Shown: positions 13,101 through 22,775 of the stretch, piece by piece | Numbering within the stretch: position 1 is the stretch's first letter | How the letters are laid out: every line of letters begins with the position of its first letter | Assembly (NCBI RefSeq): GCF_002105155.1 | Contig: NW_019028981.1 | Span: 1,668,856-1,732,855 of the forward strand | Direction of reading: 5' to 3' | DNA: 64,000 nucleotides | Source: Lobosporangium transversale | Taxonomy: Eukaryota > Mortierellomycota > Mortierellomycetes > Mortierellales > Mortierellaceae | Notes under the pieces: model-generated | Databases searched by the model: none | Told to the model about the DNA's origin: nothing | The model's input: the letters and a program-made list of their open reading frames with translations, nothing else | Translations under genes and position numbers: made by a program

Positions 13101-14074
13101 CAGACACACATGATTCGCCATACTCTCAAAGACATCCTCCTAGGTATCAGCCAGCTGCCGACTGGCCATCTCAGCAATCGCCTCGTCGACCACGCAAGTC
13201 AAAATCCTACCCACAGGACCAGTCTCGATCGAGTCGACATGGTCGTAGACGACTCAGTTCTAATGATCGACTCCAGTTAAGGATGAACCCAAAGGCTGGC
13301 GATATGCTCAATTATATCCCAGGCTTGTTCCCAAGTCGAAGCATGTCTGCATTGTTGGTACCGGAATATCATTCATCTGTGGAAGGTAGCACCAGCTTTA
13401 GCTCGGAAAATACCAGCTCAAATGAAACAGAGGAGGATGAATGGCCTCGATCGTTTGGTTCTGGAGATATGGGCGGCCGGCAATCCCGCCTCCAGAAGAG
13501 GCCCCGACGTACATATCGTCATCATCAAGGCCTGCATAGCCCTAAACGCCATCAGTCACAAAGGTTTCAACAACAACAGTCGAGAGATCCAAGGCAGTCA
13601 GAGAAAAGTGGAGGCCGAATGAATAGAGTGCACCCACAACACTTCAATTTTAAAGTGAATTGTCAGCTACAACTTACACCTGAAGTCATGGCGGCATGTA
13701 TGGTTGAAAACATTTCCATTGAGGTCTGGAAACTGAATAGTAAACGAAAGACTATGGTCGAGCTTGGATCTGCCAAGCTGCCGCTGCACAAAGTCCTGAG
13801 TCGCATCATGCAGAAGACTGCACCTACAACGCAGCCTCTTCATCCGAGATCTGAAGGTTTACGGCAACAGCAGCCGTTGTATGGCGACTCACGAACAGCA
13901 GCTGGTGGATACCACTCTATGGCAGAGAGAGATGGAGTGAAGGAAGGGTGGCGATTAGAGCCTTCAGTATATGATATTCGGTCTAGACAAGGCACTATTA
14001 TTGGTCAATTGGATGCTGACGTATGGATCATCCCACGATCGCGTTCAGATTCGATGGTCTCTGCCGCCGCATGA
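10175..14074 (+). CDS. C2CD3-like protein with Q-rich tracts
   Basis: Two exons, 10175-12173 and 12288-14074 (intron GTATGT...CCACAG), give 1,261 aa. Three segments align in order with animal C2CD3: an N-terminal strand ending 'RLQVTMRWW' (residues 64-72); a C2-like block with 'YPIRCSLEQLRSYFVDM' (about 287-378); a helix 'IGRLESVLARGEHLLQG' (about 650-667); and a C-terminal C2-like domain (about 1119-1261) with 'VELGSAKLPLHKVL'. Long Q/H tracts (about residues 115-152 and 795-860) and disordered R/S/P-rich linkers fill the rest. C2CD3 builds centriole distal appendages in ciliated cells; its role in a fungus presumed to lack centrioles is unknown. The alignment is from memory and the linkers are unalignable. 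It might instead be described only as a C2-domain protein. Confidence 0.6.
12670..12861 (+). repeat. coding CAA/CAG/CAT repeat (poly-Q/H)
   Basis: Nearly uninterrupted CAA, CAG and CAT codons within the C2CD3-like gene encode glutamine with interspersed histidine. A similar shorter tract lies at about 10525-10630. These are likely length-polymorphic, and antisense frames across them are artefacts. Confidence 0.9.
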
Positions 14075-14080
14075 ACGAAA

Positions 14081-14082
14081 CG

Positions 14083-14130
<48 letters not shown>
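14081..14130. repeat. poly(A) tract of about 50 bp after a stop codon
   Basis: An uninterrupted A run begins about 8 bp after the TGA of the C2CD3-like gene. Comparable runs occur at about 4881-4909, 15783-15810, 16880-16909, 26496-26520, 57196-57226 and 62032-62060. Confidence 0.9.
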
Positions 14131-14133
<3 letters not shown>

Positions 14134-14180
14134 ACACACATAGACTTAGATGAACAGCTATTTGAACTTTTAATCACTCG

Positions 14181-14275
14181 TAATCCTTAATCCTTAATCC
14201 TTAATCCTTAATCCTTAATCCTTAATCCTTAATCCTTAATCCTTAATCCTTAATCTTTAATCCTTAATCTTTAAT
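14181..14275. repeat. heptanucleotide satellite (TTAATCC)n
   Basis: About 13 tandem copies of a 7-bp unit, nearly perfect, with a few CTTTAAT variants at the 3' side. It lies between the convergent C2CD3-like and NOP15 genes. It is not the TTAGGG telomere repeat. Confidence 0.9.
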
Positions 14276-14435
14276 AGTACCGACTCATGCATAGATAGAT
14301 TTCCCTTAATGATAATATGAATGCAAACTTGTTCATTGGAAATGAAAAAGAAAAAAGAAAAAAAGTATAGTAATAATAATAAAAAAAACACGAAATGGGA
14401 CATTATAATAGCATCCTTCTTCAATCACAAACTTT

Positions 14436-15712
14436 TTAGAACTTTGTGTGCTTTGGTTTTTCAGGTACTGAAGCCTTGTAACCAGGAAAGTCATAATCGA
14501 TCCCTAACTCAGCCAATTTAGCTCTCTTTGCAGCCTCATTCTTCAACAGCTTCTTCTTGATTTGATTCGATTGAACTGTCGTCTTCTCTGCATTATGCTT
14601 TTCCTTAGCGATCTTGAGCCAAGGAATTGCCTTGAATTTTTTGTTAGCGCCCGAAAACATGGCTGGGTGGATTTGAGATGGCTGCAGGGCCTTACATTTG
14701 AGTTGGTGCCCAAAAAGCAAATAGTTGTTCATGGTATCTGCAACGATCTCTGCGACCTCTTGTGATGCAAACTCAATAAAGGCGTAGTGCTTGGATTTCC
14801 CTGTCTTCTTGTTGCGCGACAAACGGAGTCGGAGAACCTTACCGAATTGAGAAAAATAGGCCTTCATTTGTTCTTCATAAAATCCATGAGGGATACGACC
14901 CAGATAAACAACCCCTGTAACTACTTCCTCCTGCTAGAAAAAGAGATAAAAGTATTCATGTAAATTCATGGCTGAAGGTTAAAGACTGGAACGGTATATT
15001 CAAAAGATTTGAAAGCGATATCTTTATGACGCTTCGTCATGATTAATCAGTCACGAGGAAAATACCTTTGGCTGACCAATTGTCGCGAGTTTTTTCTTGA
15101 GTGCTGCTGCCGCCTTTGGGCTGAGTGAAATCTCATCCTTCATACTGGCGAACATATCCTCCTTAGCTTCCTCATCTCCATCATCATCGTCACTTGAGCT
15201 ATCTTCATCAGCACTAGAATCAATGTCCTTAAGTAATGCCCTATCATCCATTAATTGCTCATCTTCATCGTCATCCTTCTCTTGCTCTTCCTGCTCCTGA
15301 TTTAGCTTCTGCTCTTCCTTTGATGCAGGTGTTTCAATAGTATTTGTGGTATTTTTCTCACCAGCTTTCTTTTTGCCGACGATTTTCCCCGGTGTGGTCT
15401 TTGTTGTAGTAGTCTTCTTTAGATTAGCGGGTGTTTTAATTTCCTTTTTGGCAGGGCCTGTGGTAGGCTTTTTTGTAGCTCTATCTCTGATGGCAGGTGT
15501 AGTCGCTTTTCGTTTACTGCTGTTAGCGGTAGGAGTTGCTGAAGCGGGCTTTGAGGCAGGCTTTGTAGCTGCTTTTGATGCTGTGGATGCTAAATAATAA
15601 CACAAAACAGAAAAAAAAAAGTCAATTCCAGGGCAGAAACAAATGAGGACCTGAAAAGCAGAAGTATTTATAGTTCATATTCCTGGAACATACCTCGTGT
15701 ACTGGCAGGCAT
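14436..15712 (-). CDS. NOP15: nucleolar RRM protein, NOP15/NIFK-like
   Basis: Three exons: 15712-15694, 15589-15066 and 14930-14436 (or 14933, see findings), 345-346 aa. Residues 7-180 form a basic, Lys/Thr/Ala-rich region followed by a strongly acidic stretch (DDDEDEQ, SSDDDDGDEE), as in nucleolar proteins. One RRM follows, with the RNP2 strand 'GVVYLGRIPHGF' and RNP1 'KHYAFIEF'. The tail 'MNNYLLFGHQLKCK...ELGIDYDF' is diagnostic of the NOP15/NIFK family. These proteins act in 60S pre-ribosome maturation (ITS2 processing) in the nucleolus. The gene diverges from the mL50 gene across 271 bp. The N-terminal extension is longer than in yeast Nop15. Confidence 0.88.
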
Positions 15713-15983
15713 GTGCGCTGATGTGTTGTTGAATAGGGTTAGTTGGTTAAGATGAGAGGGAGTGTGGTGCGGACTGAAGGTTCAAAAAAAAAAAAAAAAA
15801 AAAAAAAAAAGCAAAGGACTGCTCAGATGTAAACATTAAGCCACAACGACTGTAGCATTTAACGTACTCAAAATGAGGTAAAAGGGCCTTTCCGGCAAAT
15901 GAGACGTCAGTTTGTGGACAAATATTAACCTTGTCAACATTCATTCTTCCACTTTACACATCATAATATTTATACAAGGAGAC
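15713..15983. promoter_or_regulatory. short bidirectional promoter region (NOP15 / mL50)
   Basis: Only 271 bp separate two divergent start codons, so both promoters must lie here. It contains an A28 run (about 15783-15810), a possible nucleosome-free poly(dA:dT) element. Both genes serve ribosome production, one cytosolic and one mitochondrial. Confidence 0.6.
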
Positions 15984-16564
15984 ATGTACAGCACAAGGTC
16001 ATTGATTGCCACACTTGCAACAAAACAGTTGTCGCGCTCAACTCCAGCCGCATCACTTCACACAGTCCCTGCTTTGGCGGAGGAAAAGCGAGGTTTTCTC
16101 TCAAGGCTGAACCCTTTTGCTAAAACTGAGACCAAGCCTGTGCAGCCACATGTTAAGGCTTCTGAACTTGCTGGGAAATTGAACGTTGAAATTGAAGAGG
16201 ATGAGGATAAGAAACCTGCACCAAGGTAAGAAGAATAAAATAAAAAAGGTATACATATTGCTGCATCTAAGTACAGAATTTGTTTTATAACATGTTATTT
16301 GCAGCTGGAAAAGTGCACGCCAGATTTTAACCGCAGATCAACTCGAGGAATCCATCCGATCTGCTGCATCACCTTTCCTCGACACCAGCTCAAGTCTTTA
16401 TCTAAACCAAATCAAGTTAGGAAATGATCCGCGGCTCAAATTCAAGGTAAAGAAGCTATACATCGTTTATCGCTGATATTATTGACGATTTCTTTACTTA
16501 TTATTTTCAATTTGCTCTTCTTTCTGTTTTATGTTGGATTGTATTCCATGGTATCTGCTCATGC

Positions 16565-16595
<31 letters not shown>

Positions 16596-16871
16596 TTATA
16601 GGTCTTGAAAGCATGCGTGGTTTCTACAGGACATGAGATCCCCAATAAAGAAATTGCTTCAATCCACAACCTCAGGGACGTATTTACAACCTTACAAAGG
16701 CTTGAGCAGGAAAGAAGCGCTCTTCCTGAGAATCCACAAGGACATATCGTAGCAGAATGGTTCGAGAAGAATAAGACCACATTACCATCCAATATGATCT
16801 TTATTCCCTATCAAAAGTCAAGGAATGTCAAAAAGGAAAACAGAACGACCACCAATAAGCGGTTTTTGTAG
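15984..16871 (+). CDS. MRPL50: mitochondrial large-subunit ribosomal protein mL50
   Basis: Three exons, 15984-16225, 16305-16446 and 16602-16871, in consistent phase, give 217 aa. The N-terminus has a basic, acid-free presequence ('MYSTRSLIATLATKQLSRST'). The mature part has the L50 family core 'LNQIKLGNDPRLKFKVLKACVVSTGHEIPN', spanning the exon 2/3 junction. mL50 is a peripheral protein of the mitoribosome large subunit. Intron 2 holds a T17-A14 block just before the acceptor, an unusual run that could form a hairpin. The stop is followed almost at once by an A30 tract. The 3' end is convergent with UFD2, with about 140 bp between the stop codons. Confidence 0.85.
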
Positions 16872-16875
16872 TTGG

Positions 16876-16910
<35 letters not shown>

Positions 16911-17010
16911 GATAATTCCTTGTCTAGGAAATATGCTATGGATTCAAATAAATAGATCATGATTCAATTTTTTTTACAAGCTCAACACACTTTCTTAAAC
17001 TATAGCCAAG

Positions 17011-20000
17011 CTAGCCATCTATCTCCATCTGTTCTACTTGCTGCTGTTGCTTTCTGGATTTTTGAGACGCTTTCCAAGCTTGAATTTTCTCACGAAGCTC
17101 AATATCTATCAAATAAATTCAAAAATGGGTTTAAAAAGTTTGCATTGCTTTCTTTTACTGCACAAAGCATCGACCAAGCATTATCAATAATTAGATGATA
17201 GACTTACTGTCAACAACATCACTGATTTTGAGTGGCATGCGGTTAAATGGATCTGTCGAGTCAGATAATAGATGGGATTTGATGGTGCTTCTGTCGATAG
17301 AGATATTGGAAGTAGGTAATAAAACAGGATCTTCCATGAGAGTAAACAGTAGCGGATCTAAAGTTGTTTCATCAGTAAAGGAAGAGAATAATTAGATCGA
17401 GTGCATACTTCTTCAGGCCACTAATATCAGAGCTAGATTCTCATGTATACCCAAAAATTCCTCTGGAATCTCGCCCAATTCCTCTTCGTCCTCTGCTCCT
17501 TGCTGTCTCATATCTTCGACCTTTTGGACAAGCCTTGTTAACTGGGCAATTTCGTCAGGACTTTTAAGATTACGTCCTTCTAAAATACGGCTAGCCTTAT
17601 GGAAGATGCTTGCTTTGTAGCTTCGGTCATCCCGAGCTAGAGCTGCGATAAACTTTGGACAGTCCAAATGTAAATAGACTGATATGATATCTGAAAGAAG
17701 AGTACGGGGTTGGAAGCGGTATTCTTCTTGGTTTTTAACCTAAATCAAATACAAAGGCCCCACCCAGATAAAAGTAACGGATTAATGTCTCCAATAGCGC
17801 TTGAGTACATAAATACAAAAAAAAAAAAAGAAAAAAACTATTGTTGGACATGGGCCCTAACAAACCTTTAGAGTCGACATCTTCTCTCCGACCAATATTA
17901 CAAGGTTGTAGTCAAGCATGGTGGCTAATCGATCGACAATCTCAGCAGTCAAGAAGGGCTGCTTAATAACCTCAGTCAAGTACGCTAGCATATTCACTGT
18001 CTCATTGCCCAAGGCGATATAGGATGATGCTTGACGCTGCGCTGTCCTAAGGACTCCCTCTTTCTCTTGCCGATATTGTGGCGTCTGTGCAGCCCATCCG
18101 GCCTTGTCATCCATCTCTGCCTCAATACCATGAATTTCCACAAGTTTGGTTAAGCCTTCATCCAAGAGATACGTGGTATCGTTTATCAACAAATTGACAA
18201 AGCGCACGAATGTTTCTGATTTCCTATAGTCCATAATAAAACAGCAATGAGCTGAGCTTGAGTGGATCGAAAATGTTTTTTAAACATTTACCCCTATTAC
18301 CTAGGTATGCATGAAAACTTTCGAAATAAAAGTTGCGATTGCTTACTGGCTTTCTGCCTTAACCATGTCACGATGGATAGGATTCTTCCACACAAACTTG
18401 AGAATCTGAGAAATATTGTATCGGATGTTGAACTTATCGTAGAATTGGGAGCTACGGCCTGTATTCTCAACCTCAACATAAAAGTTCATAATCGCGGGAA
18501 TCAGACACTGGAGAGCCATAGGATGCGTATTGAGCTTCATACCGAGAGTATCATCATTTCTTTGGCCCCGATAAGGAAGAGTCATGTAAAACAAGATCTA
18601 TCAAAAGAAAAAGGGGCCATAAGTATAGGTAAATAGTGCTTAATTGATTAGTTACTTTATGGAACTTAAGAATTTTACCTCAGCGAACTTGGCTTTCAGA
18701 TATGGGTTTTTGATATATCCTGGAGTAATCAAGAACACCATGGTGAATGTAATCAATTCATCCAATGTGGAGGATCCAACAGTCTCATGAGAGTGGCGGA
18801 GGACAAAGAGAAAAAATTCCACAATATCTTCAATGATGTACTCTGGTAGATTCGCAAAGTCTTCAGACGGTTTCTCAGGTAATGGTAGTTGGATAGTACT
18901 TTGGGGATAGGTGTGAGTAGGGTCAACCATCCTAAGTAACCAGGCCATAACAAGGTTGTAGAACTGGAAAGAGTGTGCCAGAATGATAGGGTCCATGATC
19001 TGAGATTCTAAAGACAGTCGGAATGTAATCATCTTCTCCAGCTGAATTTCATAGCGTTTGATCAATAGTCCATTTTCTACAGAAAGTTGACCAGAAGTCT
19101 CTTGTTCTTTGAGGCGGTCATACTGATCTCTAATCTCGTAGAAATCCTTCATGAAGCGCTTATAGTCGATATACATCTTTGATAAACCGATGTGGTGAAA
19201 GCCTAATGTAAGGAAAAATATATCTGAGATGAAGTTGATAGCAGAAGTTGATGTTCCAGATGCATAACTATCCGTCATTTCCTTTGATGCACATATTCTT
19301 GTTTCTTTGGTAATGTCAATTTTGGATTTTCCCTTAAAGAATTCATGCGAAATCTTGTCGATCTTAGTATGGCCACTGTCTAGGAAGGGATCACAGAACT
19401 GCATCAAAACTTCACTGATATTATAGATGAAGCCATCGCCCGAGACCGTTGCTCGATCAACCTGCATTTGTGCTCGACGTTCATTCTTGTTTAAAATGGA
19501 ATAGAAATAATCCAACATCTTCCCTTTTGATTCCGGTCCTGATCGAATGAGACTATTCACAATTTGGAATAGTGAACTTTGGATGCCACGCACAGTCCCA
19601 CGGATCGAAGTAAAGGCGCCATTTGAATCTGCCTTATTCCTCTTCAAACCTGAACCAAACAGTTCCGCAACCGATGGCTGCAATATAAATTGCAGTGGAT
19701 ATACAATCAAAAGGATGGTTAGGCGCAGGTCATAAAATAATCAGGCAGGACAACCAATTCAAAAGAATGCAAACCATACCTCATCAGAGCAAAATCCTGA
19801 GATCTTAAAGAAAGGGCCTAGAGCAGATACTATTTCTATCTGACGTGCTGTAGCATTAGGTGGATTCCAAATGGCAATCGATGGGAGGGTCGAAGCAATA
19901 GCTGGAATCTCAATAAGAGTTAAAAGAGCTCTAAAAGGGGTTCTCCAGTCTGTCAAAATTGTAGCAGCCCTGGCACGGGCTCCAATCCCTGCTACAAGCT

Positions 20001-21461
20001 GTTGAACAAGATCCTCCAAGCCATCACCTTGGAACCTGGCTGCAACGTCTCTTAAAAATTCAGTTGGTATGCCACTTGCTGTATCCTGATCTGCAAAGAG
20101 CCTCTCTACCAACTGTGTAGCTCCTAAAGGCGTCGAGCTATGATGAATGTACCGGTTAATAAAATTGGATAGATGAATGGTTCGTAATGGCCTTATGTTT
20201 ACATTGTTGTATTATCTTATAGACCATATCGATGTTACATTACCTCTGAACTTGAGGGAACATATCAGGCATTTGAAGTACAATCCCGGCGTAGGATACG
20301 AGCAAAGACTTGGAGGTATTCAGTGACTGAACGCGCTCCTCAATCACATTCGCAGGAAGCTAGAATCAGAGGATCTATACTTAGCTATAACTGACTAATA
20401 CACGACTCATATAGTTCGCTTATAAAATGCATATCTTATACCTTAGAGCGGGACGTCTGGATTTTGACAGTCTCCAAGCGTTTCCAGCAGTCCAGAAGGT
20501 AGTCAAATAATGGATACCGAAGCTGACCACGATCAAGAAGATGAGCATTTGACTCATCATTGGGGTCAACTGACATGCGATCCACAAGAACCCTATCTAA
20601 AGAGCCTTGACTGATAACAAGTGGCTCTAAATGATTGTTTGACGTTAAGATCTTTCATAAAACCTATTGTTCAACAAGTTCTGCTTTTTTTTTTTTTTGT
20701 TTTTTATTTAAATTATTACCATTTGCTTCCGCTAATTCCCTTGCCAGGTTGGATAGATAGAGCATAGGGGCTGGTGCATTTTCATTCTATTGGTGCCATT
20801 AATCAGTCATGAGTAATTATAAGCAGATCGATGATTTATGCATTCAGCAACACTACAATGCTGAATATGAGAAGTTATAAAGATATATTAATCCATGACT
20901 CACCAAAGAAACACATAGAATACGGGATAAAGCCTCATTTTGCCATGCTTCAAATGTCAGTGCTGGTTGCTTTGGCGCTGAGGGGCTTGCAGGCTGTATC
21001 GAAGCAAAGAATAAGTTGACTTGATCCACCGATAAGTCAATAACACACAATTATAGACTGGTTTATAATGTTTACCTTCGGCGAGGGAGTAGTAGGAGGG
21101 ATTGATGCTCCTTTTGGCAAGTTGGGAATTGTTATTGGTGATGATGTGCGAGCCGCTGCAGCGGTAGTATTTGATGACGATGAGCTTGCCTCAGGTTTTG
21201 AAGCCGAACCATGGATGGAACTTGATGGTGCGTTCCCCTCGGATCCAGATGATTGTTGTGAGTTGTATGACCCCTGAAGCTTCTCAAGACGCTTCATACG
21301 GATCTGAACAAATACCACAACCATGTGTTGACATTTGTAAGTAAATGAAAAATATATTGCTATTACGGTGCAATTTCATGGCATGGATATCATGATATTT
21401 TGAACTTTACCCTCTCGCGTTCTTCCTGAGAGAGAGGAACATCATTCGACGCATCCTGCAT
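17011..21461 (-). CDS. UFD2: ubiquitin conjugation factor E4 (U-box) UFD2
   Basis: Thirteen-exon model: 21461-21411, 21303-21076, 20993-20904, 20786-20720, 20626-20442, 20359-20244, 20137-19780, 19677-18679, 18597-18347, 18223-17866, 17739-17451, 17357-17208, 17105-17011. All phases agree, giving 1,078 aa, within the family range. The N-terminus is '[12 protein letters not shown]'. The UFD2 core is clear ('[16 protein letters not shown]', '[20 protein letters not shown]', '[14 protein letters not shown]'). The C-terminal U-box has '[15 protein letters not shown]', '[13 protein letters not shown]' and 'DPFNRMPL'. UFD2 is a U-box E3/E4 that extends ubiquitin chains on substrates handled by Cdc48/p97. 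Several single frames end early and only the spliced model rebuilds the U-box. Confidence 0.92.
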
Positions 21462-22775
21462 ACTTTCTAATTATATTTGATGGCGCAGCAAATCGTTAAC
21501 TAATGCTTGTAATTATAATCAGTCCTGGATTTGTCAGGGTAGAGATCAATGGGATGATGGGATGATGGGATGAAATGAAGAATGAAGACCCATCCAACGC
21601 TGGTCATTGCCTTTTGCTGCTTGCGCAAAGCATTGTCAGGTAGCAGTCACATTTCTCGCCTGGCTATGACCCGACGTGTAGATTCTTTGGGATGCGATAA
21701 TTCCTTTGGAAGGATCTCGTTCTTAGTGGTTTCAGGAACACAATCGGTGACGCCATAAAAACCTGAAACAGCTCTTTAAACAAGGCCAAGTTTAGATAGA
21801 GACAGGTACACACTCTCCAATGAACCGACTCTGTCTTGCTTAATACTTGAGCTGTATACGGTCCACAAAACATTTCATTTGAATAGATATACATCCTTTC
21901 ATTTCTTTCACTCATCTAGGATAGCAAATGGAGCGCCACATGCGCACATGGCGTTTCGCATTAAGTTCCACAAGACAAGATACACAGGGTATATGAACAT
22001 GACCATGTTCAGACAGCCTAGGCTTGAGCTCATATCATGTCACAAGGAGGAGGCAGAAATGTTATTTGATAAAAGTAAACTTAAATTCGAGGCCATCAAA
22101 CTTTACAATAATTGAATACGTCTCAATTGTTTGTTTTGTGTGTCTGTTTGACCAACTCGCTCATCATCCATCATTCATCGACCCTCTCAGCCTACCCCTT
22201 TCACATCCTTCTGTTTCCCCTCTCTCACTTACCAAGATAAACAGCTATATACAATCCTTATATTTCATACCCATCTCCGCTTTTCATTCCTCTTCTTTCA
22301 CGTAATTATTAAAACCAACCCATTTGTATTTTTTCTTCCCCTGTGTCGTTGTTACTGTGCCCAAGCGACTCCTCCTTTATCTCAGGGGCCCACTTTAATA
22401 TACCATCTTTCTACACAGCTCATTGACAATAATCACGCCCACTAGGTATAATAATGACGCTCTATATCGGCGCATTTATAATTCTAATCTTTCAGAAATA
22501 ACTATTTAAACTATTACATAGTCCTGGTGAATATTTCTGATAACCAGGCTAACAAACTGTAATATAATAATGACAATAAAGAGGAGGGAGGTCGAACATG
22601 AGAAATAACGTGGTGTCAATAGCTGCCATACTAACAATAAAAAAAAGTATATGTTTAGTGGAGCTGTGGATTAATGTGTCTATTCAGGATGGGAGAGGGA
22701 GAATGTAATCGATGGAAGTTCTCGTCCTGACATTAATCTCATTACTATTTCCTTTGCTAGTGTTGTATCGCATTC
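21462..22775. other. divergent promoter region UFD2 / RhoGAP
   Basis: 1.3 kb without a supported gene. Three tandem GGGATGAT units lie near 21550. A long C/T-rich stretch (about 22150-22440) looks like a fungal promoter/5' UTR for the plus-strand RhoGAP gene. Short open frames here have no recognisable content. Confidence 0.5.

Noticed and set aside
14181-14275. Interstitial telomere repeat
   Set aside because: The unit is TTAATCC, not TTAGGG or its complement CCCTAA.
20831-21277. Plus-strand open frames within the UFD2 locus
   Set aside because: They overlap UFD2 exons and introns antisense and show no family motif.
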